DNA of 33,312 bases from NCBI GenBank assembly GCA_004802725.1, contig SGPM01000303.1:1-33312 (forward strand), given 5' to 3'. The stretch's first letter is position 1; each line of letters starts with the position of its first letter. This stretch comes from Antrodiella citrinella. Its lineage: Eukaryota; Basidiomycota; Agaricomycetes; Polyporales; Steccherinaceae. The notes below the pieces were generated by a model. It saw only the letters and a list, made by a program, of their open reading frames with translations, ran no database searches and was not told the DNA's origin. Below are positions 10,279 to 21,095 of the stretch, in pieces. A program made the translations under genes and the position numbers.

Positions 10279-10990
10279 GTCTAATCAACTCCTGGGTGCT
10301 GTTCTGCACCATCAGCGCAGGAGAGCACGGATTCCGGCTGCCGACTTGAACAGTGCAATGGAAGAGTGGTCATGTCTGATGCTTCTAGACACCGTCACTG
10401 GGTGCGGATTTGAGGACAACAACAGCTCGATGCAGACCAGTGAAGAAATCGAGTCCGACATCAGAACAACAGAATTATTTCAAGGCTCAGTATGTCGACT
10501 TCCTGGAGATAGATACTCGCGACAAGAAGGCACGAAAGAACTTCCGAGAGAAAGTGGCCAACGAGATCGTTGAAAAGTTCGATTCGGAACTAGACCTACG
10601 GTGGATTCTCGTGAGGTACGTGTACATATATCGTTGTGTGCAGCTTTATGGTGACACCACTCCCTTGTGTCTATCGGTGGTTCAAGAATCGTGATGCTGC
10701 AGAGAAGAACGACGGAAACACGACTCAAGTCAAGATCGCAGCACATGCTCCCGCTGCAGTCCAAACGGTATGTGATCGTTACGCCGACATCTAGGATGCT
10801 ATGTACTGATGCGTGTACTGTGTCTCTAGACCACTGTCGGTCGGGTTACGACTCAGGCTGCAACAGCCAAACATGCAATACTCCTCCTCGATACACTCCA
10901 TCGTCTTACCCGCAAGAGGAACCTCAGTGCCGCACAGCTGTGGGCCGACTCTGGCCTGCCAATGTTGAGCTTCGCTCCTGGCGAAAGATC
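10279..10990 (+). pseudogene. 5' part of an unknown multi-exon gene
   Basis: Exon-like pieces in changing frames read MSNQLLGAVLHHQRRRARIP, then YFKAQYVDFLEIDTRDKKAR followed by KNFREKVANEIVEKFDSELD. After an intron comes YRWFKNRDAAEKNDGNTTQV, then (after a GTATGT...CTAG intron) TTQAATAKHAILLLDTLHRL. The pattern resembles the start of Agaricomycete hypothetical proteins with a basic RxWFxNR segment. Coding then runs out of frame into the recombinase remnant, so the rest of the gene is missing. I do not know its function. Confidence 0.5.
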
Positions 10991-11413
10991 ATCAAACGAG
11001 CGTCAGTATCTTTCTACACCGGCGCATATGGCTACGTACTCCCAACGAGCAAGTCGGACACCACGTTTTAGAGCACAGCCATCATTATCGAAGAAGGAGA
11101 CGACCCTACTATTCAACCTCTCACCGCTTTCGAAGAATACCTTGTGTCTCGTGACAACAGCTTCCCATTCCACTCCGCGTTATGGATAACCGCATCCGGC
11201 ACAGTTCCCACTCGTACTTGGTTCCTTGCGAAACTACGCACTGTCTTCCCGACATCCTCCAATATCGGTGGTCACTCACTCCGCTCCGCCGGCGCTACTC
11301 ATTTCGCAATCATCGGTTGGCCTGACGACCGTATTCACGCCCTCGGACGCTGGTCATCAGACGCATTCAAAATTTACATCCGAAGCATCCAGTGGCCCTA
11401 CAGGCACTACTGA
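10991..11413 (+). pseudogene. Tyrosine recombinase, catalytic C-terminal part with in-frame stop
   Basis: The translation reads FYTGAYGYVLPTSKSD, then a TAG stop at 11069-11071, then the same frame continues through EEGDDPTIQPLTAFEEYLV and FPFHSALWI. Catalytic motifs follow: GGHSLRSAGATHFA (His-x-x-Arg), HALGRWSSDAFKIYIR (His and the nucleophilic Tyr), and a stop at 11413. This is the fungal 'DNA breaking-rejoining' tyrosine recombinase type also found in Crypton- and DIRS-related elements. The N-terminal half and the first catalytic Arg were not found. It ends 160 bp from the right inverted repeat and points toward it. Confidence 0.8.
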
Positions 11414-11573
11414 ACAACCGCGTAGTCCAACAACTTTGAAGTTCCGTGTATCGCCTTGCACGTTCTACTCATCACCTCTTTCTTTCTCACCACCATCCCA
11501 CCACAACCTATTCCATTCCACGTACCACATTACCCGTATCGTCGAACGCTAGCCGCTAATACACGGCCGCGTC

Positions 11574-11749
11574 AGCTGCCGCGTTCACCCTACACTTCCG
11601 CTGTGCCCTCTCAGAGCAAGAAGATTAGACTACGGTACATGATTGTGCTACTTGACTCTATAATCCTCTAAACCAGTCCGAAGGAGTCCGACGAAGGTCC
11701 AGAGATGTCCAGAGATGTCCGGGAAAGTAAAGAGGAGTCCGAGAGGTAC
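11574..11749 (-). repeat. Right copy of 176-bp perfect inverted repeat
   Basis: It is the exact reverse complement of 1-176, without a mismatch or gap by eye. Outside it the sequence continues gatataatgg, and inside homology ends at agctgcc (11574). Confidence 0.9.
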
Positions 11750-12786
11750 GATATAATGGTTGAATAAGTACGGAACGAATTATGGGTGCGAAAAGGAATG
11801 AATGGGATACGAAGTGGAGGCTCGGACGCAACTCCGGGAAACCTCGGAGCTAGGCTCGGGATGATCGGATGTGACTGGGTGCATGTACGGTAGAAGTGGG
11901 TCAAACGGGGATAGTGGCGATGGTGACGTCGTCGGAAAGCTGAACTGAATCTGCGTAATCGCTGTGCGCGGGGATCAGCGAGAATCGGGGCTCATCACTG
12001 CCCCGCTGGGTGGGCGGTTGGATGTGGAGCACTGTATACTAGAATCGGCCCCTCGTATGTAGACGCGATGAACACTCATGCGAATCGTTCGTCGAGGTCC
12101 GTGACGTCGTGTGGATTGTGCCACCTACGACTATGGCGCGGGATATCCCGATCACTAACAAGAAATTCGAGAGGCACACCGACAACTACAAGACAATTGA
12201 ATCGACAGAGGGAATGGGGGTGAGAAAAAGATTCAAGGAAGCCGAAACGAAGGCTTTACGATTGTGTCGTTGACGATGAAGACGGTGAAGACAACGAAGT
12301 TTGAACCAGGTTCAGATGCCAGCTGGACGTTGCCTCGGCCGGCGTGTCCCTCATCATTTAGTATTCCGAATCACTGCGTTCACCCCTAACCGGGGGGTCG
12401 CTGTATGAGAAATAGGCAAAGTTGTATACCCAGAGGGGTGTGCGTTGGTGTGCGGAGAACGCTTCACGAGGACTAATTGGCTCAGGTCAGGTTGAATGGA
12501 GGTTGAATAGAAAGAGACTGAGGTGGACAGCAGCTTGGATTCTTGTAGCGTCAGCAAGGATGTGCAGGGTAAATCCGGTGAAGAAGGTCCTACGAAGGCC
12601 TTCTTTCCCTTGGTATGACGTATCTATGCGAACCTCTGTTACAAGTGAACGCAGTGAATGGGTATCCCACTTGTTTTTCCTCTTCCAGGTGCCTCATGAC
12701 AAGAGAAGAAGCTTAAGCTTAAGCATTGAAAAAGCGGAGGCAAACTGTATGCACAAAAGAGCAAAAATTACTGCTACCCTATGTCA
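11750..12786. other. No gene recognised between the element and the JmjC gene
   Basis: Open frames here (for example 12422-12841 plus) show no domain signature, and the longest overlaps the end of the minus-strand JmjC gene. The right part probably contains that gene's 3' untranslated region. A short repetition of aagctta at about 12711-12722 is the only structure noted. Confidence 0.4.
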
Positions 12787-15726
12787 TTACCACGACTGTA
12801 CCAACTTATCCTTCAGCCACTTAGGCACTGTCACCGTCTGAAGACCTGGATCATCCCATTCCAACGTCTTCCAATCGATAGGCATCCAATTTTCCAATTT
12901 CAATCTTCTCTCCTTTCCGCTCTCCGACTCCTGCAGTCCCTTCATGTGTTCTATACGGAACGTATGCGCTTTCTCCGGGACGGCGCATGTTGAGGCTTCG
13001 ATGTTGTTGTGGTCCAAGATCGTCTGTATTACCAGCCTAGCATTCCAAAGCTCGCCCATCGCCTCCTCGCTTTCCTTGTTCACGAAATCCGATGTGTATA
13101 GTTCCACATGCAGGACCATGCGCGCCATGGACAAGAATGGCTTCCTGAGGACCTCTTCAATTGCATACCAGGCATTAGCTACGTCATAATTGACCTGGAT
13201 TTTTACTCACTTTTTCCACATTTGTACACCGCCATGGATATTGCCATTCGTATGATTGCCCTTGCCACTTGATCATGGCTAGCATTCGTTCCCGCCCGCT
13301 TCGAGCGCTCATTGACCACGATGGCCCGTTCCGTTAGATGCATGGTGTCAAAGCATAAGTAATGATCACCAATTGCAATGGACGGTTGCGGTGTCAACAC
13401 CCAATGCGCCTTCCCAGGCGGCATAAACCTAACCCCATATTAGTTTCTGGTGACCCCATGCAGACATGAACAACTCACATCATGGAGTCCTTATCCAGAA
13501 CCAAGTATCCAGCCTCATTCACTCGGTTCTTCATCCGTTCCATCTGATCTTCCTTCCTCGGGATGTACGCAAAAGCCACATGCGAGTCCATCTGTGTCAA
13601 CACCCTCTCTGGCGTCTTCTCACCTTTCCCGTCGTTGACTGCCTTCACATCCAGCAACACCCATATCTTGCGTCCGACAGGTACGCTCACCGCGGTTCCC
13701 AAGCCATGAGCGTCGGAATGTGCGTATGTCACCACCCCCGCCGAACCGGCTATTGTCCAATCCCTGTGTCCCGACATGTCCGTCCAGTCATCTCTGTCTA
13801 TATTTCGAGCCATAGGGATGATGCTTTCCTCAATTGATGCCTGCCGTCATCAGGTTCAGTGCATCAACTGCAACTTTCACCGCTTTATGCTCACCTTCCA
13901 GTTGCTCTGACTTTTCAACCTTGTCGACCACTTCTCGTGCTCCATCTTAGCCACTTTCTGTGATTTGTACAGTCAGTCAATTTCTGATGCTTACTTCTTC
14001 CACCCACCAGTTTTTCCTTATCTTCATCCTTAAAGCGAATTCGGCGGAACAGTTCGGGAGTGCAATCCTCTGCTACGTTTCTGTCACCAACCATTCAATC
14101 TGTTAGAATCACTCGCGCCCTCAGTATTTATAGCACTCACTTGAACAACGATGGTACTGAACCCTCGGCACATGGGATATCGAGTGCTGTCATGCAGAAC
14201 TTGCGTGCATTGTTGCTTTTCTTGGCCCCTTGAGCCAATTTCGCTCCCGATATCTTCGTATGATACATCATGACCTCTTCATCTTCATCTTCATCTTCAT
14301 CTTCTTCTATGGCCTCCTCCTCCTGATCAATTTTCATGCACTCCTCTGGCTCTTGTCTAGCATTGTCCAACTCCTCTTCATATTCTTTGGACCTGGCATG
14401 CATGTCTGCCAAGAGAAACAAACTCAGTCCATAGTCCATGGGTTGTGAAGGTTGCCAACTCTTACCCTGAGCCTCCCTTCCTATACCCATGAAGATCTCA
14501 TTTAGGTCCTTGGCACACCAACTCAACTCTGTAGATGGTTTAGGAACACCAACTAACACCACTGTCTTGCCCTTGGACAATGCCCCCCGGATTTCCGCGC
14601 AGATGTTCTCACGGGTGGTACAATTCATGGGATCAGGATATTTGAGAACTGTCACCATTCCGTTTGCAGTGGCGTCCACTGCTTTCTGGGCAAAAAATCT
14701 TGTCATGTCAGCGTCTGCTTGGTATCTGTCTGTGACGGTGACCGGAACATGTGTTTGTAAGCCATTGCTCCAAGCCACAATTTCGGCACCGTCCGGAAAG
14801 TAGCTGCCTGTGGCCTCAATGGCAGCATCTTTCCTTGTTTCCCGGTAGGTCTCTTGCGTAGAGGGTACGCAGTAGCTGATCATTACCTTCTTGATTTCTG
14901 TCAGCCCGCCACTTCGATCCAATTGATGATCGATGTGCATTCACTCACAGGCTCAGGTTCATTGAGAGGAGTATCCTAACCCTTCGCTGTGAGTATCAAT
15001 CCCGTCAAATACAAACGTAAGATCACCAACCTGTGTTCTTTTCCTCTTGCCCCCCACTTTGAAGTCCAGGTGATTTTGCTGCCGAATCTCAGGCACGGCT
15101 GCATCATCGGCTCGACCCGACGAACTTGCCCTGCCAGGATCTGCGTTTGGCGAAGTGGTCAGCCTAGATTGTTTGGCGTGATGGACGATGGTGGAAGCAG
15201 ACTGTGGTGGAAGCGGGATGGATGATCCCGCTTGGTGTTCTGCACAGGTAGATACAGTGTACTCAGTAGGATTTGAGTCAAACATAACCACCAACATACC
15301 TCGCATCCACCATTCTTCAGCTGTTCGAACCAATGTCGACGGGAGTGTCGTATAGACCAAGTCTCTCTTTCCCCAGGCTGAGACCTCGACAGTCTGGCAT
15401 ACCTCATCGTACACCGGACGAAGCCACTTGCGAGTTTCAAAAGCCCGGCCTGCGGCAATAACGCTTCGATGGATCCTTGACATGGGAGCGTCCACCTGTA
15501 TGGAGATTGCGTGCATCTGGGTAGTGGCGTGTATTAGAAGGCTATAAACATCGCCGAGACGGGTGCTTACCACTATTTTATAGAAGCACCGCTCCCAGCG
15601 AGTGGCGGCATCCGTGCCAGCGGTAGGCTCGTGTTCGAGAGCCTGGTGAATCTGAGCAGCGGCGTACAACAACGACTTTTCATGCTCATTGAATGTTTCG
15701 AAGTTTGGGTTGCTGATGAACGGCAT
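12787..15726 (-). CDS. JmjC domain protein, multi-exon
   Basis: JmjC proteins are Fe(II)/2-oxoglutarate oxygenases acting on histones or other proteins. The model starts at MPFISNPNFETF (ATG 15724-15726) and ends at KWLKDKLVQSW. In order it has a helical N-terminus (EKSLLYAAAQIHQAL) and a Ser/Pro-rich linker with KRKR. Next comes a domain with GALSKGKTVVLVGVPKPSTE, then an acidic EDEDEDEDEE tract. The JmjC core follows: WTIAGSAGVVTYAHSDAHGL (HxD iron ligands), then VGRKIWVLLD and PPGKAHWVLTP (third His). Most introns are clear, for example 15517-15570 and 15240-15299. The splice near 14897-15045 is unresolved. No frameshift was found in the downstream exons, so the gene appears intact. Its substrate is unknown. 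Confidence 0.75.
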
Positions 15727-17054
15727 GACGCGATGTTGAGCAAAGTGTTCAGATGGCTGCGGTGAGTGTAAGGATCGGCACTGTTTGGCGCTAGAGGTTG
15801 AATAAGCGCCTGTGACCCGACCGCGTGCAGAAATCGAAGATATCTCTCTCTCGTACACTGCGACACCAATGATAGGAAAAAGAGTCTTAGCCCTGGGAAA
15901 AATGGGCAAGACGGTTCAGGTAGAATCCTGCAGGCAAACAATCTGCATGAGACTGTTCATTACGTTGCTAGGTCTGTGCGGAAATCTATGTGGGTTTACC
16001 TAGAGGGCGGCAACCAATTTTTTTAACGCTGTCAGTCACAACGTGCAGGTGGTATCACGATAATGGTCGCAGAGTGGTCTGACAGTGAGAGAGAGAGAGC
16101 GAGCGCGGTGTGAAACACTCGCAGCATTCAACTACTAAGGTCATTGAAAATTAGGAGTATACTTGTGCTACTGGACTAAGCGTACAACTCTACGGTCGCA
16201 AAGATACGTGTGAGTCGTCATGCGAACACATGCTTATGCCACTGTGTCCGTCTCATCGACCGTCAATACCAACTTGATACCAACAGACTCGTTTCCTCCG
16301 ATTGTATACCTGCATGCCCTCCGGAAACCTCTCCAGGTTCATGCGGTGAAAACGGAGCATTTTGAACTCACTTGTGCACCATATTTCCTCCAGCGTCGAA
16401 CGATGATCTACGTCTCCCACCTGTCATCAAGCACCTGTGTCTATGAGTGTATCCGGAATCAACACACATCGAAAGCAACAAAATTTGGTCACTCACGCGC
16501 CCCATTTCTTGTTCTGGTGGCGTACGTGATCCACAACGTTCAGGGGAGATGAGTTGGTCCAGCTCTCAGAGTTGAGTTCTGCGACTCAGAATACAAGTCG
16601 AAGGCAAGTGCGATTACTGTTTGATCTCAGCAGGATGTGGGTATGTATGTGAAGGATGGGAGTGTTTAAACAGGTGAAGCTTGTGGTGATTCTTGGCCAG
16701 AGTGTCTGAAATGCCTAGTGGAAGACATTGACGAAAATTATTCTAAGTCAATATGTGACACTGAGCATCAAATTCTGATGCCTGACTGATATTTTGGCGG
16801 GGACGATGACTTTAATGACGATGTACAACCCTCCACGGATGCTCGGATGGAGAGTTTTTATGAGACTAGATGTACTGGTTTTACATACTGTAGTATACAC
16901 TTCATGTGTTCCTACTTTGGGCGCTTGAATCACCATCCATCACTATGGAAGACATTTTGCCGGAAACGCGTACCGGCCATGGCGGATTCCACAATACACA
17001 TTCTATATACCGCATATATTCTAAGAATACGTCCAACCTACATACCGGGCATCC
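15727..17054. other. Long intergenic stretch
   Basis: It contains a short (GA)n tract near 16087-16100. On the minus strand around 16380-16560 there are exon-like pieces with good splice signals (reading VVDHVRHQNKKWG, then GTGAGT), possibly a gene remnant. They are too short to identify. The rest shows nothing supportable. Confidence 0.35.
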
Positions 17055-17402
17055 GATTTGGTTGATGGGTCACGGTGATGGGCAGCCGCATCCAGCATCA
17101 AGATCCGGCTGCCACCGGCTGAAACGTCCGTGACGTGAGCAGCCGGTTTATAGTTGACATTGGAAAGATGCAGCCGATTCAACCACCCCCGGTGCCCCAC
17201 CAGGTCGGAGCCACGACTGAGCGAGGTACTTATAAGGGATGTGAGGCATGACTTGGCATTCAAAAGTCGGTGAAATTATAAGAGGCAATGGATGCTCTAT
17301 GTCCATTCTAAAGGAGTGACCGGATCAACTTCGAGCTCAAGGAGGGGGAGAAAATGTCAATTTGCGGACGGACAGGGGCCATTTTCGTTAAATTCATTTG
17401 GG
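17055..17402 (+). repeat. Dispersed ~350-bp repeat, copy B
   Basis: It is nearly identical to 5115-5469 in the same orientation and lies outside the 1-11749 candidate element. The same outer GATTTGG...ATTTGGG limits and the same nested hairpin are present. The flanks differ completely from copy A, so the boundaries are those of the repeat and not of a larger duplication. Confidence 0.85.
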
Positions 17403-17483
17403 CTAGCGCTGTAGACTTAGAATAATTCGCGCGTCGCGCTCGAAGAAAGAAGTTCAAAGAACCATGAAATCAGAATACATCAT

Positions 17484-17687
17484 TTACATATAAATCAGAT
17501 ATAAATGAAGTTTATACGAGCCAATGCCCCCCGTGAATCCTTTCGGCCTTTCTTGCTTCTTCTTTGCTGCCTCTTCTGCATTCTTGGCTGCTTGTCGTTC
17601 AGCGACCTCTCGTTGTTTCGTTTGTGGTGTTTTTGGCGTCGCTGGTGCGTCTTCATCTGTTGTCAGTGCGGCTTTCTTCCTGGGCAT
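17484..17687 (-). CDS. Small Lys/Ala-rich hypothetical protein
   Basis: It starts MPRKKAALTTDEDAPATPKT and continues as a charged, probably coiled-coil stretch (EVAERQAAKNAEEAAKKK), ending about 67 residues later. The composition resembles the starts of many basidiomycete hypothetical proteins, so this may be only a first exon or a fragment. A longer in-frame start exists upstream, but MPRKK is the more protein-like one. Confidence 0.35.
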   Translation of the reverse strand: MPRKKAALTTDEDAPATPKTPQTKQREVAERQAAKNAEEAAKKKQERPKGFTGGIGSYKLHLYLIYM

Positions 17688-17882
17688 GATGCAGCACAAT
17701 AGTTCTGAGGCGAGATTGGGAGTGGTGTAGACAGTCAAGTGTGACGCGTGGACGTTTAGAGTTGAAGTTGAACATTAGCGTCTAGTTTAGCACGCGGGTT
17801 TCCCCATCTCGCCTGCTTGCTGTGTGCGTGCAAATGTGGCGGCCGTCCCACTGGCTGCATCGCCGGAGCAAGCCGCACATTC

Positions 17883-18080
17883 AACGTTCGTGCCCCACGA
17901 ACGTTAAATCCCCCAGAGCCCCGTGATAAAATGCTCCCCCAGAATCCACCCCTTCAGGCCATGAGAGGTAAACATACCTCAAGGGCACAGACAAGGGTGG
18001 ACCAAGGTTGCGCCCCCAGAATTACATCCATATGTTACCTCGCTAGGCCATGAGAGGTAAACATACCTCAAGGGCGCAGG
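17883..18080 (+). repeat. Hairpin-bearing repeat unit, with a second partial copy
   Basis: It begins with a perfect hairpin (AACGTTCGTG at 17883-17892, CACGAACGTT at 17896-17905). It then has a CCCCCAGAA word and GCCATGAGAGGTAAACATAC, in which GAGGTA / TACCTC form a 6-bp stem around AACA. The CCCAGAA...CATGAGAGG half occurs again at about 18011-18080. A related unit lies at 20823-20940, beyond the oxygenase gene. Confidence 0.7.
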
Positions 18081-18302
18081 CGAGATGGATGGACCGCACC
18101 GAAGGTTGGTGAAGGAGAGAGAGAGAGAAAGCCGGCAGGTCAATGCAGGATAGGCGCCGGCTCGCCGACAAGCGAGGATGCGGTACGCGAAGACGCGTCC
18201 CGTTCTGCTGGCTTTGACTGCCCTTTCTCTCTGTGTCGACGCGTCGACGCGTCGTGAACTTCCTTGCTCCCTGTTCGCCTTCCGCCCACTCCCTCTCACG
18301 AT

Positions 18303-20229
18303 ATGGCAATCGTCCAAGACAGCGACGACGAGTCCGACTACGCGTATCCAGCTCAGGAAGTTGTCGACACCCGTGCCGAATTGAAGTACGACGACTTCGT
18401 GCGACAACGGAACATGCGTCACATGGCGGAAGCTCTGAGGGTCAGTAAACGCGAGCACTGGGACCTTGGCACGCCCTTGCACACCAAAGAGCCTCAGGTA
18501 AGTGCGCTGACGACGGGAATTCGTGGAATCAAGACTCACTCGTTCTGCAGGAACCCAGGGACGCTATGAAGCCGGTGGCCACTACGAATCAGGAATCTAC
18601 CCAAGGAGGTCGTGCGACACGCTCGAACGTGTCTAACGCGCCTCGTCCCAGCTACATCCCTGTGAGTTACGACTGGGACGAGGAGGAGGAGGAGGAGGAG
18701 GAGGAGTCCTATGATGAATATGAGTACAAGTCGGACAAGGAGGAATGGGACGAGGATGACGACGTACCAACCGGAGGACGATTGCGAGCCAAACCACGCA
18801 AGAAGAGGACTGCCCCTGCTCCCAAGCCCGAAGAGATCAAACGGCAGAAACTGAACTCCGGGAGGAAGGGGAGGTCTGAGCGCACGTCGGTCAGTGTGAA
18901 GTACGTCCAAAAGGCCCTGACTCACAAGGACTGGGTGGACGAAAACGGTGAGTCGGAACGCCGTGGTTTCGTCACTCACGTACTCACACTTGACCAGGTA
19001 TGTTCCGTCTTCCTGTATTGTTGGAAGAGCTGGAGAAGCGACCCTCTCGACCGAACGAGACCACGTACGAGGCCGTTTGGCAGAAGGCATTGTCGCTGCT
19101 GTCTCCTGAGAAAACCGCGCGAACAGAGTCCGGGGTGTGGACCGACGACCAAGGCAACGTTCTCGTGGTGTACGTCAGCGAGCATCATACGAAGGACGGC
19201 AGGTTGGTTGAAGACAGGCTAGCCGTAAGTCCATCTTTTTGTTCTGCGCACGAGAGACTGATGTCCAGTATACAGAAGCCCGAGCAGAAAGATTTCCAAC
19301 TGAACTGTCAGACGTACCACAGCATGCATGCGCATCAGATTGCCACGGGAAAGGAGGCCTCTCGTCACGCTTGGGACTTCGAGAACGACCACTGCAACAC
19401 CAGGTACGGCAAGGACGAGAGAAAGGCAAGGCGTCTGTTAGCAGAAGATCGCGAGTGGAACCCGCCCACCTATCAGGAGTGCAAAGGTCTTAGCCATCTC
19501 TACCTCGCGTGGGGTGCAACGGGCCATCCTAATGTGAGTAATTCATCCCCTGGCGTGTGTAGAGCGACGCTCAAACGCTCCTTCCCCGCAGGATCCGCAA
19601 ATGCCTTCCCAAGACATGGTTGGGAAGTCGACGTCGCCTCTCATCAAGAAGAAGCAACAGGCAGACGTCATTAAGTATATGTTTGCGGACGGACATATCG
19701 CCAACTACATCTCCCAGTTGGTGGCATTGTGGATGCCGAAGGACTTCAAGCGACTCAAAAAGGCCTTCGATCGTGCCAATTGGATCCAGGATATCCTAGA
19801 AGAGGGGGAAAACGTTGGCGGGGGCATCTTTGTCGGAAGGGTCACATTGTACAAGCTGCAAACACACCTGCACCGTGACCTGGGTGATACGATATGTGCA
19901 ATCACCTGCGTCGGGCAATTCAAAGGTGGGGAGGCGATCTTTCCAGACTTGGATTTGAAATTAGCGTGAGTCAATTTTGTGAGCGATGCACACTTACACC
20001 TTCAGTTTCTGATAACCATTTACTTCACAGCTATAACGCCGGAGATATCATTCTCTTCCATAGCCAGGCACTATGGCACATGATTGCACCATGGGCTCCC
20101 CTCCCAAGGCCTAACAACTCCAAGGTGATCCCTGGCAGGATTAGTAGGGTGTATACCACACACCGAGACACTCTAACGCGCCTTCTGGCGACGAATTGGA
20201 AGGAATTGTTTGACCTACAGTACAGGTAA
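18303..20229 (+). CDS. 2OG-Fe(II) oxygenase of Agaricomycete type
   Basis: The model has six exons: 18303-18497, 18551-18947, 18998-19224, 19276-19533, 19592-19965 and 20031-20229. They sum to 550 codons with every splice in phase, about 549 residues. The start is MAIVQDSDDESDY. The N-terminal third is acidic (a run of about nine Glu) and then basic (KPRKKRTAPAPKPEEIKRQK), suggesting a nuclear protein. The C-terminal catalytic fold shows GRVTLYKLQTHLHRDLGD (HxD iron ligands), GGEAIFPDLDLKL, NAGDIILFHSQALWHMIAPW (distal His) and GRISRVYTTH (2OG Arg). It should be an active Fe(II)/2-oxoglutarate oxygenase. DNA, RNA or protein could be the substrate, and the family is widely duplicated in mushrooms. 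It is flanked by the hairpin repeat family. Confidence 0.8.
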
Positions 20230-20534
20230 CTTTAGAGTAAGAACTACCTCCGCTCGGACTGCCAACGACACGTCTACTTGCGAGTCCGATTGTCACGTGT
20301 GTTGCCGGCGNGCTCTTCCTTCAGTTCAGGGACAGGCAACTCATTCACTGCGTCGGAGGGGTAGAGTAGATACAAGCTTTCTTGAAATTGCCATTACGGT
20401 GGCATGAGCGAAAAGCTGGGACCGACAACGAGTAAGGACACAATGAGAGGATACTAATGGGTAAATCATATTGACCGCCAGGAACGGCTGCCTGCAATGA
20501 GGTCACATGAAGCATCGACTATGTTAGAATATCN

Positions 20535-20830
20535 TTGTAGGGACGACGTCAGCGGGTAGAAACGGAAGTGAGAAGGAAATACATACAAACCGAGAATGTC
20601 ATAATGAATGCCAAATCGNCTGCCTCCGTGATCGACCAAGATAGAACCTATGGGGACAAAGTCAGCGAGCGGGACATGGCACAGGTAAAAAAGGAGATAC
20701 ATACGAACTGGGAATACCGTAGGGAACACCAGAACGCCTGCCTGTAGCACCGACCAAGATAGCACCTGTGTGGACGAAGTCAGNGGGCGGGACATGACAT
20801 CAGTGAGAAGGAAACACACAGAAATGTTCG
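20535..20830 (+). repeat. ~118-bp tandem repeat, about 2.5 units
   Basis: The units start near 20535, 20647 and 20765. Shared words include gacnaagtcag, gagaaggaaatacata and the unit end accgaccaagatag. The copies are diverged by roughly a quarter. The last unit is cut short by the hairpin repeat at about 20823. Confidence 0.75.
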
Positions 20831-20940
20831 TGCCACATGAATTTGAAGGTAAATCCCCCCTAGCCCAATGACATGAAATGCCCCCAGAACCCATATCCAT
20901 GTGCGTCGTCAAGCCATGAGAGGTAAACATACCCCAAAGG
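20823..20940 (+). repeat. Hairpin-bearing repeat, related to 17883-18080
   Basis: It has the same order of words as the copy at 17883-17990: a diverged ttcgtgcca hairpin, taaatcccccc, gcccccagaac, then gccatgagaggtaaacatac. The two copies bracket the 2OG oxygenase gene in direct orientation. Confidence 0.7.
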
Positions 20941-21095
20941 ACACACGTCGACGGACNGCGCGCGAGGCTGGAGAGGAAGGGACCAAGACGAAAAACGTGA
21001 ACAACCCTGGAGAATAGACGAGTCAGGATAATGANGACGAACGACAAAAATGGACTTACGCCCGCCTACGAGCCACACCGAAATCCGAGCCCACA

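Larger units (their letters stand above)
1..11749. mobile_element. Candidate composite element bounded by 176-bp inverted repeats
   Basis: Positions 1-176 and 11574-11749 are perfect reverse complements. They enclose an outward-facing proline-rich gene at the left end, an outward-facing tyrosine recombinase remnant at the right end, and nested hAT, LINE and foldback insertions. The left outer boundary coincides with the window start, so the repeat may extend further and no target-site duplication can be tested. Inverted terminal repeats next to a tyrosine recombinase recall DIRS-like elements, but no reverse transcriptase or RNase H of that class is visible. Starship elements are another comparison, but they are known from ascomycetes and their recombinase sits at one fixed end without long inverted repeats. 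The pair could also be two unrelated copies of a short repeat in opposite orientation. The boundaries are seen directly; the mobility is inferred. Confidence 0.45.

Noticed and set aside
1..11749. A classical DIRS retrotransposon or a Starship
   Set aside because: No reverse transcriptase, RNase H or methyltransferase of a DIRS element is visible. The recombinase remnant is of the GRWSS type, not clearly a Starship captain, and long terminal inverted repeats are not a Starship feature.
12422..12841. 139-codon plus-strand ORF as a gene
   Set aside because: It overlaps the last exon of the JmjC gene and shows no recognisable features. It more likely covers that gene's 3' untranslated region.
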